This document shows positions 20,961 to 31,800 of a DNA stretch of 64,000 nt, piece after piece (position 1 is the first letter of the stretch; each line of letters begins with the position of its first letter). Made by a program: the position numbers and the translations under genes. The notes under the pieces are model-generated. The model worked only from the letters and a program-made list of their open reading frames with translations. It ran no database searches and had not been told where the DNA came from. Source of the DNA: Sorex araneus (Eukaryota > Chordata > Mammalia > Eulipotyphla > Soricidae); contig NC_073303.1 of the NCBI RefSeq assembly GCF_027595985.1, forward strand, positions 324,627,679 through 324,691,678, written 5' to 3'.

Positions 20961-21060
20961 CCGTGGCGTATTTGATATGCCAAAAACAGCCACAAGTCTC
21001 AGAATGGAGACGTGACTGATGCCCGCTCAAGCAAATCAATGAGCAACGGGATGACAGTGA
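20961..21060 (+). mobile_element. Type II SINE, 3' part (middle layer)
   Basis: Resumes with the duplicated 'ccgtggcgtatttg', then 'atatgccaaaaacagccaca' and the 'gagcaacgggatgacagtga' tail. Confidence 0.92.
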
Positions 21061-21260
21061 CAGTGACATCTTCTTATTCCATTGTTATGTATGTACTGTA
21101 GCCAGTTTGTTCTTGGACACTTGGGTTGTTTCTAGATTTTGGCTATCATGAATGGAGTTGCAATGAACATAGGGGTGCAAATATCCTTTCAGATTAGGGG
21201 TTTGGGCATTCAGAGCACATGCCTAGATGTGGGAAGTGGAATTGCCAAGTCATATGAAGA
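21061..21260 (-). mobile_element. L1 ORF2 3' region, part 2
   Basis: 'gacacttgggttgtttctag' and 'ttgcaatgaacataggggtg' are classic antisense L1 phrases. Interrupted by a SINE at 21261. Confidence 0.9.
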
Positions 21261-21375
21261 CACTCTGCACTCAAGAATTACTCCTGGCGGCACTTGGGTA
21301 ACCATTTGGGATGCCAGTGATTGAACCTGTGTCAATTGCATGCAAGGCCTCCCTGCTGTACTATGGCTCCGGCCC
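21261..21375 (-). mobile_element. Type I SINE, 5' part only
   Basis: 'ctgcactcaagaattactcc' to 'tactatggctccggccc'. The 3' tail portion is missing or merged with L1. Confidence 0.78.
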
Positions 21376-22700
21376 AAAAACTCAGTTCTTAATTTTTTGT
21401 TTTGATTTACATCTTTCTGATGATCAATGATGCAGTGCAGTCTACTCATTAGCCATCTGCATGTCTCTGGCAAAGTTTCTGTTCACCACTTCTCCCCAAT
21501 TTTTGATGGGGTTGGTTAGTTTTTTCTTGTTGACTTTCACAAGTGCTTTATGTATTTTGGATTATAACCTTTTTTCAGCTGAGTGGTGGGCAAGTCTCTC
21601 CCCAGTCTGTAAAGTATGTTTTAATTCTGGTCATTGTTTCTTTTGTTGTGCAAACGTTTCATTTATTTAATCCCATTTGCTTATCTTTGCTTCCATTTGC
21701 TTGGCGAAATCAAATCCTTAAAAATGCCTCTGAATTCATGAATTCATGAAATATTTCCTCAATATAATTTATGGATCTTTATCTGATATCAAAGTCTTCA
21801 GTCATTTTGAATTGACTTTTGTTTATGGTATGAGACAGAGGTCAGAGTTCCTTACCAGTTTTCCCAGGAAACTTGTGGAGACTTTCCTTGATTGATTTAA
21901 TACTCTTAGCTCTTTTGTCAAAGATTAGCTGATCAAGTAACTGAGTATGTCTCTAGTCTCAATATTATTCCATTGGTCTGAGTCTGTCCTTATTCCACTA
22001 CCACACTTCATTGATTACTAGTTTTATTGTATAATTTTAAGTTGCAAAAAGAAAATCCTTCCATCTTGTTTCCCAGGACTCTTTTGCTATTTGGGAGGGC
22101 AGGGTAGGAAGTTTTCACTCTATTTAAATTATAGCAACACTTGGTCTATATCTTTTAAAACGTAATGAGTGTTTTTACATGAATTGCTTTGAATCTGTCT
22201 AGTGCTTTGGGAAGGATTGTCATTTTGACACTATTAATCCTTCCAATCCACAAACAAGGAATGTTACAATTTTCTTTGTCTTCTTCTAGCAAACAATTTA
22301 TCATTTTGTTTCTCACCTTTTTGTAAAGCTCATATGTAGGTACTTAAAATTTTTTGAGGCACAATTGGTGAATAGGGTTTTTTTTTAAAAAGTTTGTTTT
22401 TTGCATATAGGAATTTCATGAATTTGTGATTTTGTAGCCTGCCACATTACTGTAAAAAAATTTTTTTTTGACAGTCTTTAGTGTTTTCTGAGTGTAGTAC
22501 TGTGTCACCTGCAAATAGTGATAGTGTGATTCTAGTCTGGATGCCGTTAATATGTCCTTCTTGCCTAATTGCTATGGCAAGAATTTCCTACACTATATTG
22601 AATAAAAGTGGTTGAATAGACAAACTTGTTCCCCTTGAACTCAGCCCAGTTAGCTGTGTGTTGTTCATTCCGAGACTTTTTTCCAGCTTACTGCTATTTT
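21376..22700 (-). mobile_element. L1 ORF2 region, part 3
   Basis: Antisense L1 throughout: 'tctttctgatgatcaatgat', 'tttatgtattttggattata', 'attattccattggtctgagt', 'gcaaatagtgatagtgtgat' and 'gaataaaagtggttgaatag'. It covers the RT-domain side of ORF2. No long frame is preserved. Confidence 0.9.
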
Positions 22701-23230
22701 TCTGTAAGTTTCCTACATTACATCTTGGAGCTCCCTGACTGCTTTCTTCAGCTGCTGTAACTGCTGTGAAACCTTCCGCTGTCTTTTCTTTTTTAAAATT
22801 TCTCCTACCAAACTCTGCCTTTCTGTCCCTTCTGATGGTGGTTTCTCATTCCCACCATTATACTTCCTTTTGCTTTCCTGGTTACCTACACTATCATTTC
22901 TGAGCTCATTAAGCGTCCCCCGCACTGTCCCTAAGGTCCTGTCTGAGTTCTCCACCCTTCCACGTCTCCTTCATGATGTCTGGTGTGGTCTGGGGGCGAA
23001 TGTCTGTAGTTCCTCCTGCTCCTCCACTCAAAGGGTGGTCTCTAAGGGATTCAGATGAGCATTGCTGTCTTCCCTGCCGGGACCTATGCAGCAAATTCCT
23101 GCTGTTTGGGGTTGCTTTGCATTCCAGGTGTAGATTACAGGACTACTTGAAACATCAGCGGCCCTGCCTATCCTCTGGTTATAATTTAGGACTCTGGTCT
23201 CTTGCTACCATTATAGCCGTGTGAGTTTTT
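22701..23230 (-). mobile_element. Possible L1 5'/ORF1-side sequence adjoining the L1
   Basis: Continues directly from the L1 fragment. On the minus strand an 80-codon frame (22955-22713) ends in a Lys/Gln/Leu-rich, coiled-coil-like stretch: KKKRQRKVSQQLQQLKKAVR. I do not recognise it. ORF1-type coiled coil is a guess from context. Confidence 0.3.
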
Positions 23231-23874
23231 ACTGTGGGATAGGTTGATAAAGCTCAGAGTGCTCAGAGTGAGTTACTAGGAACATGAATCCGGAAGCAGC
23301 CAGGTATACACCCGAGTCTATGGTCCTAGTGTGTGCCCACTGAGATGTGAGCAGAGCTATCACGGAGCCAGGGGGTTCTTGAGAACCCAAGAAATGATTC
23401 ATTTTTTGGCAGGCAGACATGTGGTCCTGCCAGATGAAGCCCACAAGGGGAAGTGAAGCGAGAAGGAGTGGCAGTGGCAGACTGCAGGTGGGTGGGGGAC
23501 TGGGGTGTGGCCGGGAAAGGAAGAAGAGGAAGGCGGTGCTCTGAAGTGGTGAGGATGGGAAAAGGGAGGGTGTGCTCAAGGCACCGGGAAAGTCCATGTC
23601 TTGTATGCAGGAGACTCGGGTTCTGTCCTCAGCAGTACGCCACGCAAGACCCAAACAACCTTACCCCCATCCCCTTGACCACAAGCCACCTCGACAGTAT
23701 TCTGAGCTTCCCAATTAACTCTCCGTTCCCTTTCACTCCCAGCCCCAGGAAGCCACTGCCTGCCTTGCTATGAACCTTACTCAGCTCCTCGTGTGACTGG
23801 AATCCTTGCTATCTGTGACTTCTTTAATTTCACCCATGTCACAGAATATACCAGAAAAATCTGTTGTTTTTTAT
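23231..23874. other. Unassigned, with a faint SINE-like stretch at about 23575-23655
   Basis: 'cttgtatgcaggagactcgg' and 'gttctgtcctcagcagtacg' recall a SINE head. Otherwise nothing recognised. Confidence 0.35.
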
Positions 23875-23879
23875 TTTAT

Positions 23880-24200
23880 TTTTTTTGGGGGGGATAAGAG
23901 GGGGGTTGGGCCAAGCCCTGAAGGTTCGGGAGCTCCATCTGGCTCTGTGCTCTGGGGACCATACTCAGCTTGTCGAGCTCTCGCTCCAGCTCCAGAAAAT
24001 CCTTTTATTTTAAATTGGGGAGGGGCTCCCCAGTGGTGCTCGGGAACCCGAGAGGTCACTCCTGCCGTAGAGATATGGCCATGTGTCAGTGCAGTGCCTG
24101 GGTTCCAACCAGGAGTTCTGGGTGGGAGCGATGTGGTACCAGGGACTGAATTCTGGCTCCTGAGCACGCAAGGCACCAGTGCCAGCTCTTTAGTCCCTTT
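23880..24200 (-). mobile_element. Two degraded SINEs in tandem
   Basis: Poly-T/G starts at 23870 and 24002, each followed by 'ctctggggaccatactcagc' or 'ccccagtggtgctcgggaac'-type body text and a 'ctctcgctccagctcc' or 'aaggcaccagtgccagctct' head. Confidence 0.45.
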
Positions 24201-24246
24201 CTCCTGGTCTAGAGAGCGACCTTTTGGCCTCTAAGAAAAATGGTAA

Positions 24247-24430
24247 CTGGGGCTGGAGCGATAGCACAGCGGGTAGGGTGTTTGCCTTGCACGTGGCCGA
24301 CCCAGGTTCGAATCCCAGCATCCCATATGGTCCCCTGAGCACTGCCAGGGGTGATTCCTGAGTGCATGAGCCAGGAGTGACCCCTGTGTATCGCCGGGTG
24401 TGACCCAAAAAGCAAAAAAAAAAAAAAAAG
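24247..24430 (+). mobile_element. Type I SINE, full length
   Basis: Head 'ggggctggagcgatagcaca' to 'gtgtgacccaaaaagc' plus poly-A of about 16. Lies just outside the RAB12 3' end and antisense to it. Possible short duplication 'gtaact'. Confidence 0.96.
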
Positions 24431-24659
24431 TAACTACTTCTGTGGTTTTGCTTTAAATTTGTATTGGTAAATATCCTGAGGTGGATTAATGATCATAATT
24501 GTGGTTTGTGTTCGACTTTTGAGAAACTGACAAATGTTTTCACCATGGAGGTGACATCACTTCTCATATCTAAAGCCCTTAAGAGACTGAGATATGGAGG
24601 GTCTGATGAATGTGGGTCTACAATTGTAAATGCACAAATAAACGTGGTGACTCAACTAT
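24431..24659. other. Unique sequence between SINE and RAB12 3' end
   Basis: AT-rich, no feature recognised. RAB12 transcription probably ends near its right edge. Confidence 0.45.
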
Positions 24660-24677
24660 CATTCATAAATACAAAAT

Positions 24678-24683
24678 TTTATT
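24678..24683 (-). terminator. Candidate polyadenylation signal AATAAA for RAB12
   Basis: Plus-strand TTTATT reads AATAAA on the gene strand, about 1.08 kb after the stop codon. The downstream sequence contains a T/GT-rich run as expected for a CstF site. ATTAAA at 24800-24795 is the alternative. Confidence 0.5.
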
Positions 24684-24825
24684 TGTACTTCATTAGTGTA
24701 GAAAGACCACAATGCTTTTCATATCACAACACTCGACACGCTGAGTTATTCAAATACATCATTACCTTTACCTCGACTAAACAAAACAGTGCAGTTTAAT
24801 AAAAGATATACCAAAGAGGGTTCAC

Positions 24826-24830
<5 letters not shown>

Positions 24831-24865
<35 letters not shown>

Positions 24866-24890
24866 AAGAAAGAAAAAGAAAAAATAAAAG
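24831..24890. repeat. (GA)n / (GAAA)n repeat in RAB12 3' UTR
   Basis: GA dinucleotides to 24862, then AAAG-rich. It would appear as a TC/TTTC tract in the transcript. Confidence 0.95.
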
Positions 24891-25761
24891 AGGAACACAG
24901 CCTATGCTTAATAGATGAATAAGCTTCACCATATGGGGAGAAATTTTTTATCATTACAAAGGTATAGAATGTTTAGGCAGATACATGTATTCTCTTTGAT
25001 ATAGTAAATGTATCTCTTTAAAATTCCTTTAAACAGGATTTGTTTAGGACAGCAGCGTTGTTTTAAAATCTTGATTAATTTCAAAAACATTTCTTCATTG
25101 AATCTTTGTAGATCTTAAAAGCTTAAGGTATGTGTCCACTAGGAAACAGTAAGAGATTCTGCGGCCTCAGAACCAAGTCAAATCCTCCACTCTAAGTAGT
25201 GACATTCTACCATTACATATCAATAAATAACCTTCAATGCCGGCCATGGACAGAGCTTTGCTTTGTGGAAGAAACACTCTATTATTTCAAAGATGCTACA
25301 GCTGAGGAAAATGTCTTATAAAGAAAAAGCACTTAAGGTAGCTTTTTTCCCCCCAAAAGTCTTTTGTTTTTACAAATTTTCCTTAAAACAGTAAGCAAAG
25401 CACCACATTCTTTCTTATTAGAATATCCTCTGTCCTCATAATATAATTACCAAGGACAATAATACTTATTTCAAGAAAACATTATACTTTTCATTTCTTC
25501 CATATCCAATCTTCATATTAGAAGTACTATGATTCCCAGTGCATGTACACTATACACTGGGACAATGAAAAATAATTTGGGGGGAATATGTGATTTACAA
25601 CCAAAACTTACCCAGGATTGCATATTGGCATATTTACAAGTTAGTGTATAGCTCTGACTTGGATTACAAAGTGCGAAAGGAAATTGTCAAAACGATTGTA
25701 GTGCAGAATAGAACACTTTCCCCTTTCCAGGATATTTCCACTTTGTCTCCGAAGTAGCAAA

Positions 25762-25875
25762 TCAACAGCATCGGACATGTGGTCTTGGTGGAGGCAGTTC
25801 TGGTGGGATCTCAGGTTCTGGTTGCAAGGAGAGGATGCTATTGGACAGCTCAGTCCTTAAAATATCCAGAGGCAT
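25762..25875 (-). CDS. RAB12: RAB12 coding exon 6 (residues 207-243 and stop)
   Basis: 114 bp including TGA at 25764-25762. The acceptor is 'tgttcatcttag'. It encodes the hypervariable tail [20 protein letters not shown] followed by a Pro/Glu-rich stretch and HVRCC. The two final cysteines are the prenylation site that anchors Rab12 to membranes. Confidence 0.97.
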   Translation of the reverse strand: MPLDILRTELSNSILSLQPEPEIPPELPPPRPHVRCC

Positions 25876-28800
25876 CTAAGATGAACAGGAGAAAATCTGC
25901 ACGTAAATCTCTGGACATAAGTGTTAAGTGCTTTGTAAATTGTACAATTATTTAAAGATGAAGTATTTTTGCATAACATGCTTACCACACCATCAAGTTA
26001 ATTATCTAACTAATTCATATACCTCAGACAAAAACTAAAAGCTAAGTTTCAGGGCGATTCGTATCCCCTGATGAGATGGACATGAAAACTGCCCAGCCAA
26101 CATCATTTAGGTGTGCTGCAAAAGTGACAAATAAACATGTATTTTCATAGAGTTCAGTAAAATTAAAATTCAAAGCAGCGATAAATAAAAACAAAACTGG
26201 TTCTGCTACTGGTTTTATCCCCTCTTTTTGTTTTTGGGCCACACCCGGTGGTGCTCAGAGGTTACTTCAGGCACATGCTTTTTGGCTGGGGCCATACCTA
26301 GTAGTGCTCAGAGGTTACTCCACTCCTAGCTCTGTGTGTGGGGGTTGCTCCTGACAATGTGCTGGGAACCTGGGGTGCTGGTGATCAAACCTAGGCATGA
26401 GCTCCAAGAATGGCAAATTTAGAGTGCCCGAACTAATCTGGGGAGAACAGTGGCGGCCATCTACTCTCAGGGCACTGGAAACCCTGCATAAGGAAGAGCT
26501 GGGGCCTTGGGCTTCACTGGGCTCGAGACTCCCCTATCTAAATCAGATTCCCAACCAAAACCAGTAATGGAAACAGGTTCCAAATGAAATATTTTCTTCA
26601 TCATTTACTTCACTTTTCTTTACCTTTTTCAGAATGTCATCAACAAGTTTCAGAAAAATTTCATCCACATTAAAGTTATCCTTGGCACTGGCTTCACAGA
26701 ACCGCATCCCAGTTATCTGTTGTGCAAACTGGGGGTGGGGGGAGAAAAATCAAACAAAATGAGCTTTCTTCCTCCTGTGTGGCTGCATCTCAGCCCAGGG
26801 TCCTCGCAGAGGGGAAAGTCCGAGGGCTGCTAAGCCCCAAGTGTGCGCAAATGTCAAGTTCTCAACTGCAGCAAATAAATACCCACATTTTTTTTTTTTT
26901 TGCTTTTTGGGTCACACCCAGCAATGCACAGGGGTCACTCCTGGCTCATGCACTCAGGAATCACCCCTGGCGGTGCTCAGGGGACCATATGGGATGCTGG
27001 GATTTGAACCCGGGTCGGCCACGTGCAAGGCAAACGCCCTAGCCGCTGTGCTATCACTCCAGCCCCCAATACCCACATTCTTCATAAATCATAAAATAAA
27101 ACCCCAAAGGGCACATCAAGATCAAGAACTCAAATTACTTGCCCAAGTGTTAAAACTAACATGCGACATTTAAAATGCATCGTGGAATCTCCGAATAAAG
27201 TTAAGAACATTAGAGAAAGAGAAAATCAAAAATGAAACCTTACAATGAAAAAGAGTTTACATAAAATGTCAGGTTAGATCTCTGTTCCACCTCCGTGGGC
27301 AATGGTGCTTCCTGGGCCCGGACCGATAGGGGAGGGAAGGTCTTGGGGGCATTTCCTGTTGGTTCCTTACAGAAGGATGATTTTTTTACCTTCCAGAGGA
27401 CACTGAATGGCTTTTATTTTCCTCCCTGAAAAGGGAACAGTGGCAAATTCTGTCTGGGAGTCTCTGAATTAGGTAATAGTGCCGTGTATATTGTGTTCCC
27501 CAGCTCACCTTCCAAAACGAATTTGAACTAAGGAAGTTAAAAAAAAAAAAATCAACAAATGAGGATGATGTGAACAATGACCATATGGTTATCTCCTAAG
27601 ATTTTAAAGTAAAATGTCTACTGAGTCTGTTCCTCACTGAACCAAGGGGCCTGCCTGCACTGCGTCATCTCAGGCTCTCACCTTTTCTCCTTGCTGTCTG
27701 CTGATTTCTCTGTCAGTTTCACAGTCCAACTTATTTCCAACTAAGAGAAGTTCTGCATCTTCTGAAGCATACTGTGGAATTTCAAAAGAAGCTGCATTTC
27801 AAAAATGGGCATCATCACGAAGAAATATAAGCCTGACACTTCACCGGTATGTTCCTTCACTCCACAAGCTTAGAGCAGAATCCGAATGGTTACTGGTATG
27901 CAAGAAAGTGCTGTAGGCTGACGGCATTTTATAAAGCCCCCGGTAATTACAGGCATCAGCAACCACAGCTTTGGACTATAACCAGTAAGAACTCAGAAAA
28001 TGTCCTAAAGAAATGGTTTAAAACACGGGCAAAGCTCTCTATCAAGATGATGGGCAATCAAAAGTAAACCTTTAAAGTTGAACAAAAGAATAAATAACGT
28101 GACATAAGGTAGAAAAAGGAATGTAGTGTACACACACACACACACACACACACCCTTCTTGAATAAAATAACTAAATGGAGTGGGGATTCAATCTGGCTT
28201 TTTTTTTTTTTTTTGCTTTTTGGGTCACAACTGGAGATGCACAGGGGTTACTCCTGGCTCTGCACTCAGGAATCACCCCTGGCAGTGTTCAGGGGACCAT
28301 ATGGGATGCTGGGAATTGAACCCGGGTTAGCCATGTACAAGGCAAACACCCTACCCGCTGTGCTATTGCTCCAGCTCCGGATTCAATCTGGCTTTTAAGG
28401 AAAGCTGACTATAGATTTAAAAATTGACTTTGGGGCTTCTCTTAATTTGAGTATATATTATATACAGTATGGTATATAATAACATTTCAATTTTATAATC
28501 AGGAAAAAAGTTAGGCGATAAAGCCTTTTATTTAGAAAGCATAATAGAAACTCCTCAAAAAATATTAAAGTCATTGGTGCAGGGAGAGGGCTCCAAGGGC
28601 TGGGTACACACTGGCATTTCAGGAGACTGTGTGAATCCCAGCACTGTGCCAGGAGCAACCCGAGGCGGTCCTCAAGCACTGCCCGTGTGCCGCCAAACGA
28701 GATGTGAGCACAAACCCACGCAACTGCACTTGTTCCTCAGCAAACGCTGCTCCAGCCTCCTCCAGTGCGCTCCACTCACCTCGTGTCCTTCCTGGAGGCC

Positions 28801-31800
28801 CCGCAGACCCCAGGAACTTGACCTGCACCTGCCCCCCTCAAGCCACCCACAGCTCTAACTGCGACAGTGACAAGCAGGACTGATGGCATGTGTGAGCTCT
28901 TGGGTGACTGCTGGTGAGACCCAGGCAGCACCCACAGAGTCAGTGCTGACCCACACAGGGGACAGGCCGGGGCATGCGGGGAAAGGAGCATGCCGTCTCA
29001 GCACACATCCTCAGGACACAGTGCTCAGGCTGCAGGAAGAGCAGGAGCATGCCTTCTCAGGACACAGTGCTCTCAGAGGAAGGAGCACCCCCGTCTCAAG
29101 ACACAGTGCTCTCAAGACACAGTGCTTAGGGCACAAGGAGGAAGGAGCACACTCTCCTCAGGACACAGGGCTGCAGAGGGAGGCGCTTCAGGGTGGGGCT
29201 CCCTGCAGGGAGTCGCAGCTCGAGACCAGACTCTGAGGAGGTAGCTGTAGTGAGGTTGCCGCACCCTTGTTCCCGTAGGAGCACAATCTGAGGGCTTCAG
29301 GATGGAGGAAATCAGGGTCTGGTGAAAGGCTGAGGATGTGGGCAGATGCTCCTTCTCAGGCTGGACGTCTCACACTATGTGCCAGGCCTCTAGCAGTCTA
29401 TTTATTTGGGGGGGAGGGCGGGGGTCACTCCATTCTAGGGCTGCTCCCATACAGCTTGGTTTCTGGCCGTGGCACGCGGGAGGGGGGGGTGGGGGGGGGT
29501 GGGGGGGTGGAGACAACCATGAGATGTTGGGGACAGGACTCAAGGCTCATGTGCTCCAGCCCTGAGTCATCTCCCGGGCTCTCCTGGCACATTTCAGACA
29601 GCCTCACTGAAAGCACACTCGGTACACTGACAGTCCAAACTTAAAATTAAATTTTAAATACATGACTAGATGTCAACAGTTCAGGGTACCAGGAAAAAAA
29701 TTTGCCTCATCTGGGACAGAATCAATCTTCTGGGAGTGTTGTAATAGGGCTCAAAGGATATTTTGTACAGAAAAGCATGTGCCATGAAGTATGAGTAATA
29801 CCTACCTACCTACCTACCTTCCTTCTTCCTTGCCTGCCTGCCTCCCTCCCTCCCTCCCTTCTACTCTGGTATGGGGATCAAACCCGAGGCCTCCTGAGTG
29901 CCAGCCTGCCCTCGACCAAGCCACATCACTAGCCCCCCACATCTGAGAGAAAAAGAGGAAACTTACTTTATCAATCATCTTCATCCATTTTGGCAAATCA
30001 TCAAATGTCTCTTTCTTGGTGATATCATATACTAGTATGATCCCCTTGGCACTTCTGTAATAAGCTGAGGTAATGCTGTTGAATCTCTCTTGACCTGCTG
30101 TGTCCCTAAGAGATAGCAGCAAGACATTGGTTTCCAAACCACCATCAGAGCAAGCAGCTCTACCGCAATGCATATTGGCATGAGACACACTCTTCCTACC
30201 TACTCGCCGTTGCTCCTCGGATAGCTCTGTTGAGTTGGTTACATCAAAATGTTTTTTGAATCAAGTTCTGTTTATTTGCTTTGGGTCACACCTGAGAGTG
30301 TTCAGGGGCTCAGGGGGATCATCCGATCTCCAGGATGGAACCTGGGCCTCCGGTGTGCAAATCACGCCCACCAGCATTCTGAACTTCCTTCCTGGCAGCA
30401 GGGTGTTGTTATAACAGTCATAATAAAAGTGTGGAAAGAAAAGTGGCTTCTATACTAATCTACCTAAAGTTATTAAAAATTCAGAGCACAGCAGAATCTT
30501 CACTTTATTTAAAATAAAATGTCTTCCTGGTATGAAATTTCATGCAGCAATTATCATTAGGATAAACGTAGTATCTTAGTTCTTAACCCATCTCCAGGGC
30601 GCTCCTGCACACTACCATTAGCTTTACGTCTATTTCCTAGTGTAAGACATTAGATGTCTGAGGTAACCTGAGGTTGTAAATCACAGACGCACACTTGACC
30701 ACATCCCATTAGCTGCCGCTCCTGCCCCCAATGTCCAACACGCCAACAGGAAGTGAATGGAGGAATGGAGTGAACACCATGACATACAGGGAATCAGAGG
30801 GTGTTACTGAGTCCTGTGCTTCCTGGCTTTGTGAGCCTGGCGCACAGATAATCCCGGCGACATTCCTGAGAGCACTGCTGCTGACCCGCCAGGAGAGGCG
30901 GCTGGGCTGTGGCAGGCAGCGAGCCACCGGGGCACCACTCCCGCTGCTCTGGACGACTGTCTGCACTGAGCTCAGCGTCCTGACGTCAAGTTAAAGTCCC
31001 CCATGAGTGGTGAGCAAACCCAGGGTATCTAAGTGAAGCCCTTTAACCCACATAAGTAGCACCTGACTTTGCTGACAAGTGCAGCTCACGAGGGGCTGAC
31101 TGGGTTCCCCGGAACAGCTATGATGAAGGTGCTGTAACTTCTGGCTCCATTCAGAGAACTAGCTGCCAATTTAGGTTCCCCTAGTGATGCATTATTGTGA
31201 TAAACAAAACAAAGCCTGCACAAGTCCAGCTCGCACATTGGTTTTGGGTCCGGAGCGCCAGAGAAAGCCCCTGCAGTCTCCCCTCCAAGGTCCAGGAGGG
31301 TGAGGCCGCTCTGCCCAGCAGCCTGGCTCACAAGGGCCTCGATAAACCTGCCCCAGCAAATGGTGAACTGTGCAATGGGGAAGGCATCAGCCTTTGATCT
31401 TTTGAAACAAAAATAGACTGAAGGGGAATTCTTCAGGATTTCTAAAAATGAAACTTCACCTGAAGATTCAGAAATATATATATGTACAAAGAGCCAATTT
31501 ACAAAAGGACTTCTGGAATCCTGGGCACTTAATGGGTCATAAATTAACTTACATACACACAGGAATATCTGAACTGCAAAGCTGAGAATAATTATTTTGA
31601 GGGGGAAAAGGTGGTTTTGGAACCCACCCAGTAGTGCCTGGGCCTCCTCTCCCTGCTCTGGGCTCAGGGCCCAGACCTGGCGACACTGTGGTCGAGACAG
31701 TGCCAGAAATCTGGGCGGCTGCATGCAAGGCAGGTGTCCAACCCCTGTTCTATTTCTCTGGCCGTTACTCTTTTCTTCTGACCACAGATAATCAAGGAAC

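Larger units (their letters stand above)
24660..25761 (-). other. RAB12: Probable RAB12 3' untranslated region
   Basis: About 1.1 kb of largely repeat-free, AT-rich DNA follows the RAB12 stop codon. On the minus strand an AATAAA lies at 24683-24678, with a GT/T-rich stretch just beyond it. A weaker ATTAAA lies at 24800-24795. A GA/GAAA simple repeat (24831-24890) is inside. The next SINE (24247-24430) lies outside. The exact cleavage site is inferred. Confidence 0.6.

Noticed and set aside
24247..24320. tRNA-like sequence with A and B boxes, considered as a tRNA gene
   Set aside because: It is the head of the SINE and repeats dozens of times with a SINE body. No cloverleaf with matching acceptor stem, and no isolated tRNA gene, was found in the window.
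31086..31724. 212-codon minus-strand frame in RAB12 intron 2
   Set aside because: No family resemblance. It begins inside a SINE remnant and has no splice or start context. Chance is more likely.
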